From: Catonia carolina
Lineage: Eukaryota; Arthropoda; Insecta; Hemiptera; Achilidae
Length of the DNA stretch: 64,000 nucleotides
Reading direction: 5' to 3'
Assembly (NCBI GenBank): GCA_035578175.1
Contig: JAQMRL010000001.1
Span: 63,697,553 to 63,761,552, forward strand
Under the pieces are notes generated by a model. That model was not told the DNA's origin, made no database searches, and saw nothing but the letters and a program-made list of their open reading frames with translations. The position numbers and the translations under genes are program-made. This document shows positions 25,424 through 36,625 of this stretch, piece by piece (position 1 is the first letter of the stretch; each line of letters begins with the position of its first letter).

Positions 25424-26958
25424 TATGACAATTTTGCTATAAGGGTAGACATCATATTTAGTATGATCTTAATGTCGTCATATAATTTAGCCTGACATTC
25501 TAGCTGCCTCGAGATCAGCTGTTCCAATCTGCTGAGGGTTTGACTGCCTACGCTTGTTTCATTTCCAGGAATTGTATGCATTAGTACTGGAGGTGACTGT
25601 GTTGAATATGTTATACAATTTCCTTCTGAGTACGGATGAGGATTCAGTACACGATTATTAGTGACGCTATTATCTACATAGTGCTGAGTTGTATGCAATT
25701 TAGAAGCCACCTGTGCGTACGTTTGTAGTGAGCCGTTTATAATGCGCGGATCACGCGGTGAAGCAGTCGGTATTGCCGTAGGAGTTTTAAGATGAGGTTG
25801 ATTAATTTGCTGTTGAGAAGGATTTATTTTTGGCCGAACCTGAGGATATTTTCTTTTCTGCATACCCTTATATACAGAGCACCCTTTATAGTTTGCTGGA
25901 TGGGATCCTTCGCACAAAACACATTTTGCTGGTGTTTTGCGATCTGTTTTTTTACATTCAATCGTTGGATGTTCTTCAGTACACTTAACACAACGGAAGG
26001 GGTGTCTGCAATACGCCTGAGAGTGACCATATCGCTGGCATCTTAGGCATTGTACCACATCTTTCTTAGTGTGGGGGACTTCAAAAGAAATTTTGGCATT
26101 TAGCAAATATTGAATCTGATATATATCTTTGTTATTATCTTTTCGCTGTATATCAACAAAAAACATATTTAGTGGCTCTTTTGAGATCCTGTGTTTTATG
26201 TTATGAATTCGTAAAACTACATGGTCCTTTTCCTCTAATTCGGTTTTCACGTCATCAAGACATGCTGTGTGGTGCATCCCTTTGAGTACAACTCGGAAAC
26301 ACCTGTTTTGTGTCAATTGGTACGTGTGAAAGCTTATATTACGGGATTCCAATAGTTTAGCTATAACTGAATATAATTTAGTAGTTTTAGGAGTTAATTT
26401 AATTTGATTTGTATTTTCTAATTTGTAATAATATTGTCCTTTAGCAACCTTGTCTACAATTCCTAAAATATCATTTATGTTCACAAAATTTATAAAAAGA
26501 GGTTTCGGTTTTTCTAAAACGTTTTCAATTTGGGTTTCTTCGGTATCTTCTATATCTTTATCTTCCATGACTTCTTCGTCACAAGAAGATAAGCAGTCAA
26601 ACCTATTTGTAATCGTTACAAATTGTTTAGAGTTTATCTTAGTCTGGTTTTTATTGAAGTTAGGTTTTAAAGCTCTTTTAAATTTTTTTGAATTATCAGG
26701 AAGAACATTTTTATCCACATCGTTGGTATCGACATGATTATAAGCACGTTTAGATTCTTTGATGCGTTTCTCCTTCGTCAAAGAAGAAGAAGTAATTCCA
26801 TTAGTTGACTGTCTATGCTCCAAGTCGTCCAATACCTTTAAATATTCTAAAACAGCTGTTGTTCCGACATCTGTACTGCCAGAGCCTGCTAGATCGCTAG
26901 AACGAGGCGTAGTTGCGTTACCGTTTCCATTACACTGACTACTGAAATTGGTAGCCAT
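25423..26958 (-). CDS. LINE ORF1: Gag-like RNA-binding protein with three CCHC zinc knuckles
   Basis: A 511-residue open frame from the ATG at 26956-26958. The N-terminal ~150 residues are polar and low in structure. Residues about 200-300 match the pre-knuckle domain of jockey Gag-like proteins (for example VVLRIHNIKHRISKEPLNMF). Three knuckles follow: CX2CX4HX4C at 304-317, CX2CX3HX4C at 323-335 and CX2CX3HX6C at 346-360. A Pro/Gln-rich tail and a C-terminal, possibly helical, segment end the protein. It likely packages element RNA into ribonucleoprotein particles. Its TAA (25423-25425) overlaps the ORF2 ATG. No internal stop is present. Confidence 0.92.
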   Translation of the reverse strand: MATNFSSQCNGNGNATTPRSSDLAGSGSTDVGTTAVLEYLKVLDDLEHRQSTNGITSSSLTKEKRIKESKRAYNHVDTNDVDKNVLPDNSKKFKRALKPNFNKNQTKINSKQFVTITNRFDCLSSCDEEVMEDKDIEDTEETQIENVLEKPKPLFINFVNINDILGIVDKVAKGQYYYKLENTNQIKLTPKTTKLYSVIAKLLESRNISFHTYQLTQNRCFRVVLKGMHHTACLDDVKTELEEKDHVVLRIHNIKHRISKEPLNMFFVDIQRKDNNKDIYQIQYLLNAKISFEVPHTKKDVVQCLRCQRYGHSQAYCRHPFRCVKCTEEHPTIECKKTDRKTPAKCVLCEGSHPANYKGCSVYKGMQKRKYPQVRPKINPSQQQINQPHLKTPTAIPTASPRDPRIINGSLQTYAQVASKLHTTQHYVDNSVTNNRVLNPHPYSEGNCITYSTQSPPVLMHTIPGNETSVGSQTLSRLEQLISRQLECQAKLYDDIKIILNMMSTLIAKLS

Positions 26959-29569
26959 GGCAACTAAACACCAAACCTCGTATAGGTTACGTAAACCATA
27001 CAGACAACTAATTACTCAAAAATATAAAAATAAAATATAAATATAAATTGAGTTAATAATATAAAAATACGACTTATCTTCTCTGATCCTGACGATAAAT
27101 CTTGAAAGTTTCTTTACTACTTTGATAAAACTTTTATAAAATAACAGGAGAAAATATACACAATGTTTCCACTTGTAAATCAGTTCTGCCAATCCTCGTC
27201 AACGTAATGCAGTAAATCTTTAACAGCTGTGTCATGTGGCGAAAGAAGAATGGCAGAAAATCGATCAGGAAGAAACCCAAAAGTTGATTCAAGGAATCCT
27301 GAGACGAATGCTAGCTATAATTAAGCCAAGTGGGAGCTGCACTTGTTACTTAAGTACTAATTCATTATAAATCACATAATAGTCATTTATTTTTAAATTT
27401 GTCCATTATGTATGAACTAAAATATAGAAAATATTCAATACTGTAAGTAACCCTTCGGTTTTTGATAAATAAAACGTTGTGTTTTTAGAGCTAAGTTAAA
27501 TAAGTTAGATTGTACGATAGTTTTAACTCAAAATTTCGATTTTTGAGTTTTTTTAAGTTTTTCAAAATAGTTTAGGCCTAGATCTACCATAAAAAACATT
27601 AAATTACGTCAAAAAAATATTTTTTTATGAAAAAATTAAGTTTTTATCAAGTTTACACAGAAAATTTATCATGTTACGAATAACGAATATTTTTCAAAAT
27701 TTTATACTGCTCGTTTTAGTACAAAAAAAATTTTAGTTTTTAAAATACCTGCATCACAGTTTTTAATATTCTCAGCTGTTGCTTCAGCTTTCTAAACAAC
27801 TGTTGATGGGAAATTTACTTGTGTTCATATTGTTTTTGATTTGTGCCTTCGTGTTTCTTACATTTTCCTGTAAATTTAGATTTTTAACACTAAGGTATAT
27901 TTTTCTCAGAAACCAATAAACCTACCAGGCTGAAAGTTTTACCAGTTAATTATCTCGTATAGCCACATATACCGACATTTTTATGACTTACTCAGGTTCT
28001 CCAAAAATTAGTAATATGCAAAACACGTGGAAAGCAATTTGTAAAAATTTTATGTTATTCGTAATTTTAAAAAAACTGGTATGGTCCAAAGATTAAATTG
28101 AAAAAATTTCAGTAGCTCGAGAAGAAACCCGACACCTATAGTGTGTAAAGTTTTATTTCCCTATCTTTTACCAATCCTACGAAAAATGTACCTAAAAATA
28201 GCAAATTTAACATTGGCGGGATACAAAGTACAGTCTCCCCTTAATCATCACTCATCAAAGGTATGGTTTAATAGTAGGCTACTAATAGGTTAAAAAAACC
28301 TGCAGTTTTAATCAATTCTTGTACCTAGTGAAAATGACTGAAGTACGAGAGGGGATGAGAAGGTATGTCTACTAGTATTATTAAGGGGAAATCTTGTCTA
28401 GAATTATTTACTACAGGTAGTTCTTGTGGAAATGGAAAGAAAGTGTAAACTGCAAGATAAAAGAAGTAAGTACATATCAGAAGGTAATGAAATAGTTTTT
28501 CTTTTTAGCCAGCAAGGAAGGCTGTGGAAAATCAATTCTATCTTCGTTTTAGTAAGTGAAACATCTAATGTTCAAACCAGCCATCGGTTTGATGGCCTAA
28601 ATAACAGTAAATGTATATGGTTCTGTCTCTGTAATGAAAAGTACTAAGCACGTAGTACTACAGTAAATGTTATTATCTTATGTCAGTTTAAAACAAACCA
28701 CTCTAAAGAGTAAGTACTCTAAGTACTTTTGAACCCGAATTGGAGGATAACATTTTTCATAAATGTATAACCGCACATATCATTGAAATCTAAACTACAA
28801 AAATATTTTAATACGCGTGTTATCCATATTAATTTATCCGATTGCGACGTAGATATGGCTCTGGAGGTGAATGCAGATCAGCTGAACCTAGAGAAGGATG
28901 AATACTAAAATATTACCAGGAATCGGATGTAAAACTTATAGCAAGCTTGAACAGAAGGAAGGTAAAAGAGTGTATTCATTACAAATATTTTCGATAGTGA
29001 GATTTTGGGTAACCATAACTTAAAGAATGAAATATAAGATATTACATAAGTAAATATACATATAAATAATAGCTACTGAAAGTAAATCATGGTTGTATTG
29101 ACAAAGCGAGACCTACAGAAAAAGAATGAATGAAATATCCAGACATTTGTAACCAGTTGAAAATTGTTCTTGGTTAAAAAAACATTTCGACAAAATCAGA
29201 TTGGCGGATGGTAGATGTCAATTCTGTGAAAATGATGTTTCATCATTCCTTTTTATAAGAAGTACGGTAGGGGAGTAGTGAAGGGGCGAGTCTCAGGAAG
29301 TTGATACTTCGTAACATACAAGCAGCTTACTAGGAGCAGTTTCAGGGTACACAGCAAAAATAACCGGATTATTCTGTATGAGTTACAAGAAATCGATCAT
29401 TCGAGAGTTATTTACAAACTAAAATAATTTAACAAAGCAACGAGAATTAAGGCAGGAACATGTTTGTATTAAATAAATATACAGTATTAGGCCTACATTT
29501 TATTAGAGTCAATGTCCGTAAATAAGTTTTGATAATTGTGAGGTAGAAGGATAAACAAAAATTATTAAG
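26959..29569. other. AT-rich stretch upstream of the LINE
   Basis: The first ~100 bases may be LINE 5' UTR. A GC-richer patch at 27180-27345 and repeat-like prose at 27880-28240 are not assigned. A fragment of the unclassified repeat lies at 28508-28608. No gene is supported. Confidence 0.4.
28508..28608 (+). repeat. 3' fragment of the unclassified repeat
   Basis: The word TTCAAACCAGCC followed by GGTTTGATGGCCTAAATAAC matches the 3' end of the ~390-bp unit. About 60 bases upstream (CAGCAAGGAAGGCTGTGG) align with CAGTGAAGAAGGCAATGG of copy 1. Confidence 0.6.
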
Positions 29570-30115
29570 AAGCTCTGAATGTATATATCTGGGAACACGA
29601 TTAGAACAGACGGGGAGCAAATGAATGTAATATAAGATCAAGAATAGAAATTGCGAGATCGTCATTTGTGTTGCTAAATAAATTGCTCTGTAGTCGGGAT
29701 CTTAACATTGAGATCGAGCTCAGAATGAGAATCCTGCGATGTTATATCTTCTCTTTTCTGTTGTACGAGATAGAGGCGTGGTCACTCAAAAGGATCCATT
29801 TAGAGAAAATACAGGCCTTTGAGGTGCGGTGCTACCGGAGGATGTAGCGAATTCCGTGGACAAATAGAATAACAAATAGAGATGTGCTTGATAAAATGGG
29901 CAAAGAATATGAGTTGACTGAAACAGTGAAGAAGAGAAAACTTCAATATCTGGGACATGTGATTAGGGGTCCTAAATGTCACATCTCACAACTAATCAGG
30001 CAAGGGAAGATAAAGGGCATCCTGGCTAAAGAACCTGAGAGACTGGTTTGGCTGCATTAATACGGAACTGTTCCATGCATCAGGGAATAAGGTCCGCATA
30101 TGATGATTTCTGTTC
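29570..30115 (+). pseudogene. Decayed LINE reverse transcriptase, C-terminal portion
   Basis: Interrupted translation gives the segment typical of non-LTR RT thumb and downstream regions: SSFVLLNKLLCSRDLN, RILRCYIFSFLLYEIEAWSL, IQAFEVRCYRRM, RIPWTNRITNRDVLDKMGK, then KRKLQYLGHVIRGPK. At least two stops and an upstream frameshift are present. The YADD box is not seen, so this is a 5'-truncated copy. It belongs to a different LINE family from the jockey element at 22743. Confidence 0.75.
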
Positions 30116-32464
30116 TCCGATAGGAGAAGGATTTTAAGAAGAGGATGTTAACTGTATTCTCGATATAACTGCTTTTATTCTTGTTATTATTTAGTACATG
30201 CTTATAACGCGCTCGATGAGGTTGAATAGTAAGCCAAAGATCCCAGAAAAAGTAAGAACTATTGTAGCAGTAACAGTTGTGTTCCAGTATTCTTTTAAAC
30301 CAGGTACAAAGTACTGTGACTCGTCACCATCTCCTCGTGAAACTAGTGCAGTGACAATAATATTTCTTTGCTCAGTCGGTATTTCTACATTGGTACTAGT
30401 TGAAAACAGTGTAAAGTAATTTGTATCAGTTACTGTTCAGTAATTGGTCCGAGTTGTATTAGGAACAGAAAAACCCAGATCCATCCAAAGACTAGTCAAA
30501 AGATTTATAATCCGATGACCGTGTAATGGATATAATGGTTTCACGAACTGGTTTCAAAAAATTACATCAAAAAGGTAATAATTGGTGGGTGGGGTTAAAA
30601 AATATATGTTTTTTCAGTTAAAACATTAATTTTTTAGCAATTTAATGTAATTAATTTCTATTGTAAAATTTAGTTAAAGTTTCTGAAGTTCGGAAACTTT
30701 TGAGTTTTCGCATAAAAATGGGTAAGCTGGCGCACTCTTTTATGCGATAAATAAAATAGCAGTGTGTCGAATAGTTGATCAAAATCACACCAGGTTGTGT
30801 TGTAATCATGGTAATCTAATTCAAGGCGGGTACTGTTTCAAATACGAAACAAATCTGACAACAGTACAGTGTGATAGTGTAGATCATCAACATCTGCTCG
30901 TAAAAGTACGTGGTAACTATATTTATAATATAAGCTAGCGTAATTTTATTAGATATATTTCAACACAATCCAATAAAATGAATATCCATAAGTGGTTTTA
31001 TACGAAAAATTATTAAGAAATACATTCATATTTAAAAACAAAAACAAAATGGTATACATCTGGTACAACAACAATAATTCATACAATCAAAATAATATAA
31101 ATACGGCATATTTATTCAAAACATATTTAATTCGTTCTTAAAATAGATTAAAATTTACCTTCCAAATCGGATTTTCTACAAAACCAAAGAAATTAAGTAA
31201 ATGTTTAGCAATGAAACATGTATTTGATAATCAACTTATTTTAATAACAAAAATCTCATTATTTTATTAACTAATTTTAGCCCCATATTTTTATACATTA
31301 GGCAATATCTGAAGTTCTATTTTTTTCATTACAAACAAAATTAAAACGTGGGGATCCGAAAAGGTGCGTAAAGTCGCTTCCTTAGGAAATCTTTACGTAT
31401 TGTTTGCAGCGCCGAAAACATAAAAACATTAATTTTAAAACTGTCATTGAAAAAGGAATCTAATAATTAAGTAGTAAAAAATATCAGTCACTGTATTAAA
31501 ATTTAAAAGTTTATAAAACATGTTTTTATTTTAATAAAAATATGCAATTTAAACAAATGTTCAAAATAGAAATCGATGCACCGACCACAATGTAATTTAT
31601 TTCTTCTTCAATACAATTTAATGACAACAATATGACATTATCGCCATTAAAAGTAAGCAAATTAAAAGTGAACTTTCCCAGTTTTTCAATGGATACTATA
31701 TTTATCATATTTTTGTAATTCAGGTTTTAATGTAAGCTAAACTTAAGATTAAAATGCTACTACGTTTACGCATTTGCTGTAGTTAAGGAGGTAGTAGTGA
31801 TTTAAAAGTTTTTTTGTTCTCATTCTAGTCAATACTAAATAGAAAATGGTTGTTACGTATTTTCTTGTCTTTTAGATGTATGAGAATTTCACTTTGTTGA
31901 AGGCTATTCAATTTAATCGCTACTTTTCGCTGTGTTTGACTTAGTAGATGTGAATTTAAAAAGGCACCCTCAATGGAGTTTGCTCATGTCTGGCTGTAAG
32001 CTGGTCATGATTAAAAATTACTTACCGATCCGGTGTTACTTAACAACTAATAGCAACTTTGTACTAGCTGACTGATTGGGCTGCCTTAAAGGTATTTGTT
32101 TAAGCTCTCTGAAATACCTAAAGGAAGACAGATCGGTAGGCGATAAAAAGACTTCAAACTTAGATTATCATTAAATACAACACATAATATTATACAATAA
32201 ATATAGATGAAACTTTTGTCACCAAAGTAAATTCTTTGTACTCATTGCTAATTCCCAAAGTTACATAATCAACAAAACACCACACGATGATTTTTGTAAT
32301 GTAAATCACAAAACAGTCACACTACTAGTTGAAATTAAATTTAGGTGTTCAATTTATTTTAGTTGAAAATCATTTTATTGCTTGGTTAATTTTATTTAAC
32401 GTACAGTTATTTAACACTTAAAACGTTCCTTCTATTATTATGTCAAGCAGATTTTATAATTATA
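30116..32464. other. AT-rich intergenic stretch
   Basis: No recognisable gene, RNA or repeat. The 73-codon frame at 30198 starts with ATG but matches nothing I know. Confidence 0.45.
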
Positions 32465-33037
32465 CTAGCATGCCCCGCGCGGCTTCGCACGCGAAAAATT
32501 TGTAATAATTCTTTCCTAAATAAATAATAGAAATTGCGTAGCTGTTAGATCTATTGTATACTCTAACGCGTGCACGCGCGCCCACACACACACACACAAC
32601 GTCTTGATAAATTTCCCCGCGTACGTCTTTCGGTAGTTTTTACGTATGTACTGTCTTCAACACACACGCACACATACAAAACGACGTTTTGATCATTTTT
32701 TCGGCGTACGTTTCTCACCGTTATCAAAATTCCCTTCACCTACTTCAACAGCAATGCGTACTCACATGTACACACACACGCATACATAAATATGAAAATC
32801 TTCATTATGACCCTTAGGGTTATCATTTTGGAAAATTTAAAAAGGAAATGGTACTATGAATATAATTACGAATAAGCTGTCAAAATTTCATGAAAATTAG
32901 TGTAGTAGTTTTGGAAATTAGCCTGTACAATTTTTTGTTTTAAAATAGATATATTTTGATATATAGATATTTTTTGTTTTAATTTTTTGTTATGAAGCGT
33001 GTTTTTACACGCTTTGTCTTTATAATATTAGTATAGA
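32465..33037 (-). mobile_element. Non-autonomous Helitron
   Basis: On the minus strand the element begins with TC (TCTATACTAATATTATAAAG), preceded by host A at 33038. It ends with CTAG at 32465-32468 followed by host T, the A|T insertion rule of Helitrons. A GC-rich hairpin (GCGTGCG-AAGC-CGCGCGG type, about 6 bp with one G-T pair) lies about 10 bases before the CTAG. There are no terminal inverted repeats or target duplication. The 573-bp interior contains (AC)n microsatellites and no Rep/helicase coding, so it depends on an autonomous partner. Confidence 0.8.
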
Positions 33038-33767
33038 TTATTCAGATTCTGAAAATGGTATTGATGATTTTTTGGCAAGGTAGAAACCCCATCTTGGTTA
33101 GGTGGGCTGAGGTGGGGTTACCTAAACAGCTGAACACAAGTTGATCAGATCGCTTTATTCTGTCTTTTCAGCATTTGGCCCGAGTTTCGTACTATACTAT
33201 TACAGTCATAATCATAGGCAAGTATTTAAATGGCCTTCAGTCATATTTTTCAGTCTTCAGTATTTCCGTTTTTCAGAAGGTAAAGTCTGGTTGTTCGATA
33301 TATTGTTTATGTTATTATGATGGTTTAATTTCATAGTATTTCCTAACTCATTACGTTTTCCTTTAGCCATTTTTCTGTTTTTTGTGGGGAGTAGTAGGCT
33401 TTTTACTGACGCAAACATTTTTGAAACTTATGTAACATGACAAGTAAAGATGCCATTAAAGTAAACATTATAGTCTATATCACATACATTATTATTGACT
33501 AATCTACAAACATACACAAATAAAATTAATTACCGTACTTTTCCCATGTGCAATATTCATTTTGGTTTCCATGAAGATCGACCACTGATTAATGTACGCA
33601 TCAGCGTTTTTTCTTTGCAACAAAAATTAATTTTACTTTTATTTTTTTGTAAATGGAATGGGACTTCTTGCAGTAAAATTTTATTAATACATATTTTATT
33701 CGAAACCAATTTTTAAAAAAATTTTTGTTGTCAATTTTAAATATCAAAGCAATAATTCTACAGTTTT
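33038..33767. other. AT-rich spacer
   Basis: Short spacer between the Helitron and the next transposon, with a GC-richer patch at 33080-33130. No gene is seen. Confidence 0.4.
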
Positions 33768-33769
33768 TA

Positions 33770-33917
33770 TACCGGGTGTCCCACGAAGAGGTTGCTATTT
33801 TTAAATTAATATGCCGGACGTATCGCACACTCTACAGACGGGAAACTTTACAATATAATATATAGATATGTAGAAAAGTACCCTCGAGTTACATTTGCTT
33901 ATGATTAATCAAAACAA
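33770..33917 (+). repeat. Left terminal inverted repeat
   Basis: Pairs with 34581-34728 over about 148 bp with scattered mismatches and small indels. Confidence 0.8.
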
Positions 33918-33962
33918 AATAGCGGAATAAGAAAATAATATTAAAAACGAACAATAATCTTG

Positions 33963-34448
33963 TGGGTAAAATCAAAGGGTATAACATTGTTGGTTGCTGT
34001 CACCAAGGATGGTGTTTTATCGTATCAGACAATATCAGACATATTCCATCAGACAATGACTGGAGACAGATACACATCAATTTTAACTAATCACATAGTT
34101 CCTCATCTTTCTCAGGCGGAGATGCGGGACTTTTTTCAGCATGATGGAGCTCCTCCACATTATGCTAATGTGACCAAAGCGGTTTTAAATCAAATGCTTC
34201 CTAACCGTTGGATAGGTCGTGATAGCGGCCTCATGGACTGGCCTCCAAGATCGCCAGCTGTTCGCGATTTTTTTCTATGGGGGTTTTTGAAGGAAAAAGT
34301 TTATTCTCACACCATTGCAACTGACGATGAATAAATGAGGCTGATTGAAGAGGAACTGTTGTTGATACCTCGGCAATTTTTCAAAAACGCTTATGACTCA
34401 TTTTTGTTTCATCAGTGCATAGCTATTGATGAACATCAGTTCGAATAA
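33963..34448 (+). pseudogene. Transposase C-terminal half, truncated and with an internal stop
   Basis: It reads WVKSKGITLLVAV, then FFQHDGAPPHYANVTKAVL (second catalytic Asp), NRWIGRDSGL, DWPPRSPAVRDFFLWGFLK (third Asp region) and KVYSHTIATDDE. A TAA at 34332-34334 interrupts, after which the frame continues MRLIEEELLLIPRQFF to CIAIDEHQFE and a natural stop at 34446-34448. The usual SPDLTPxDFF is shortened to SPAVRDFF, losing two codons. The DNA-binding domain and first catalytic Asp are missing. It belongs to the insect Tc1/mariner-superfamily group with the HDGAPPHY motif. It is non-functional. Confidence 0.85.
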
Positions 34449-34580
34449 AGGTTAATGAAACAAATTGTTTTCATTAATAATTTATCACTTTCATATTTCT
34501 TTCATTTTATTACTTTTAAGAAACATTGTAAAAAATCACCAAGTTGAAATTATTGTGCAAATAAAATTACTTTGCGCCCT

Positions 34581-34728
34581 TTTTTTGATTAATCATAAGC
34601 AAATGAAACTTGAGGGTTACTTTTTTTACATATCTATTTATTATAACTGTAAAGTTTCGTCTGTAGAGTGTGCGATAAATCCGGCATATTAATTCAAAAA
34701 TAGCAACCTCTTCGTGGGAAAACCGGTA
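34581..34728 (-). repeat. Right terminal inverted repeat
   Basis: Inverted partner of 33770-33917; TA duplication follows at 34729-34730. Confidence 0.8.
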
Positions 34729-35101
34729 TACTTTAGCCCTGGGCTCATTTAAATTGTGTGAATGATTTTAATTGTTTACCCGCAGCAATTTTCTTTTATA
34801 TCTTTTTTTACCTAAAAGATATGTATTTTCTTATTGATACCAGCAGTACAATAAATTGAATGAATAAATAAAATTAGTTTGACAACTCTTCCATGCTAAT
34901 CATTTATAATAATTTTTTAATTAAGAAACTCAATTCATGCTCTCAGTTTTACTTTCTGTTTATGTCAAACCTACCGAGATATCATAAATGATTATTGTAC
35001 AATACTTTATAATGTGTTAAACATTGTACTATCATTATCCACCGTATAATGAATTTCTTATTTTATTTTTTTATTATGTTATAAAAAAAATATTAAAAAC
35101 C

Positions 35102-35379
35102 ACCAGAAACGGTCAAAGAATGAGTAAAAATACTTACCAATTGAGAAGTACTTTTGTGGCTTTACCACATCGTCAGCTCATCACAATACTTAAAATTACA
35201 CAATTATGTCATGTCACTATAGAAATCTTCAAATATCAGTCATATCTGAAAATATTTAAACTAAGAGATGTTATAAATTGTGTAATTTTAAGTGTTGTGA
35301 TAAGCTAGCTATGTAGTAAAGCCACAAAAGTACTTCTCAATTGGTGATTGTTCTTACCCATTCTTTGACTGTTTCTTGT
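35102..35379. mobile_element. Palindromic (foldback) MITE
   Basis: The left arm from 35102 (AGAAACGGTCAAAGAATG, then CCAATTGAGAAGTACTTTTG and CACTT/ACTTAAAATTACACAATT words to about 35205) is repeated inverted from about 35272 to 35379. The two ~105-bp arms, with few mismatches, enclose a ~65-bp loop. There is no coding capacity. It fits a hairpin-type MITE of unknown superfamily; target duplications were not resolved in the AT-rich flanks. Confidence 0.7.
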
Positions 35380-35744
35380 AGTATTTAATTCATTCATTTT
35401 ATAGTTAAATCGTTGGAGTATTTTCTGGTAATATAGCTTTTCTTGCTAACGAAAGTAACTGAAATAATGTCGTACTTATGTTACGATATTAAGCTACACA
35501 AATATCATCGATGAAGGCATAACTGAACAGTAAAACAACAATAATATCAACATAAAAAACGTTTACACTTAAATGTGAAAAGTGTATTTTTTACAACCAA
35601 TCCCCAAGTAACTCGGTTAAATATTTAAGAATCCTACAAAAGTGATAATTGACTTGAATCAAACAAACGCGCGTGCGCGTACACACATACAGAGAGAGAG
35701 ACAGTGAGAGAAACTCCTAAAATTCGCTGAACTCAACCTTCGAC

Positions 35745-36296
35745 TAAAGCAAATGAACAGTCTTCTACATCGATGTTCCCATCTTCCGCTCTTACAGAAA
35801 CTCAATTGTTAAGATATTTACTGAGACCAACAACATTACATGCCAACAGGATAAAGATGCTTACATTAAGGTGCACCGATTTCAGCAAATATGTGGAACT
35901 ATCCACAGCACCTCAAAAAATAGCACCAGGAAAAATACGAAGGTGAGATTTTATAAAACATTCGCAGTGCCTACCCTACTCTATGGCAGTGAAACTTGAG
36001 TAATATCAAAGCGAGAGGAGAGAGTAGATTGCAAGCATCTGAAATTAAATTTCTTCGAGGTAAGGAAAGAACTCAACATCTTCTCTATGAACGACAAGGT
36101 ATCTCAGAACAGAATGCAATGGTTTGAACATATGAACAGAATGAGGGAGGATAGGATACCTAAGTAGACACTGGGCTATAAGCTGGAGGGCAGGAGAGAA
36201 TGAGGACGCCCGAGAAAGAGATGGGCAGATTTGAGAGGTTCGGAACAGGCAGAGATGCCTAATCCTTGAAAAGCAGAAGAAGAAGAAGAAGAAGAA
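35745..36296 (+). pseudogene. LINE 3' end with (GAA)n tail
   Basis: It reads RFYKTFAVPTLLYGSET then a stop, VISKRE, LKLNFF, MNDKVSQNRMQWFEHMNRM and REDRIPK, the usual order after the RT core in non-LTR elements. It ends in AAGCAGAAGAAGAAGAAG. Stops and a frameshift are present. The 3' 190 bp match the minus-strand copy at 12277-12480. It directly abuts a copy of the unclassified repeat. Confidence 0.75.
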
Positions 36297-36300
36297 GACT

Positions 36301-36625
36301 GAGACCAATTATATGACTGAATGATTTAAGAACAGAAGAGGTAGGGGTGTAAAGGATACTATTTAGTCAGAGTTATCTCCTTAGAAAATAATGAACTTCA
36401 TTATACAGCACGACCCTGTGGTGAATGAAGTGAAGGTGTCATTTTCAGCGTGGAAAGTATCTACTTTTTATCTACTTTGCTTTTCAGTGGTTCTGGAAAC
36501 CTGATAACCATACATTTCCACTCAGTGAGGAAGGCAATTTTAAACCTCCTCACTCCTCATTTTACCTGGTAAAGCCTCTAGAAGTTCAAACCAGCCTTTC
36601 GGCTGATGACCTAAACAACAACAAC
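36301..36625 (+). repeat. Unclassified interspersed repeat, copy 3 (5'-truncated)
   Basis: It lacks roughly the first 100 bases of the family but retains GAACAGAAGAGGTAG, GACCCTGTGGTGAATGAAG and the 3' end CTGATGACCTAAACAACAAC with a short (AAC)n tail. A ~20-bp local duplication (ATCTACTTTT) occurs near 36458-36475. The 5' truncation next to a LINE tail fits retroposition. Confidence 0.75.

Larger units (their letters stand above)
22743..26958 (-). mobile_element. Nearly complete jockey-clade LINE
   Basis: A non-LTR retrotransposon with the jockey layout: ORF1 (Gag-like, zinc knuckles) followed by ORF2 (APE endonuclease plus reverse transcriptase), overlapping by one base as TAATG. Coordinates give the coding span only. 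The 5' UTR presumably extends past 26958. The 3' end lies between 22743 and about 22700, where no poly(A) of the right orientation or clear target duplication is visible. ORF2 has two lesions near its C-terminus, so this copy is probably inactive although young enough to keep most of both frames. Confidence 0.92.
33770..34728 (+). mobile_element. Internally deleted Tc1/mariner-superfamily element with long TIRs
   Basis: About 148-bp terminal inverted repeats, 33770-33917 and 34581-34728, both beginning TACCGG at their outer ends and sharing CCCACGAAGAGGTTGCTATT and TTTGCTTATGATTAATCA. TA lies immediately outside each end. Only the C-terminal half of a transposase lies between them, so the 5' half has been lost. 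The TIRs differ at a modest number of positions, implying greater age than the mariner at 16973. Confidence 0.85.

Noticed and set aside
25792..26737. ORFs opposite LINE ORF1
   Set aside because: They are antisense shadows of the Gag-like frame.
32465..33037. Interpretation of the 32.5-33 kb repeat as a TIR transposon
   Set aside because: The ends are not inverted repeats of each other; TC...CTAG with A/T flanks fits a Helitron.
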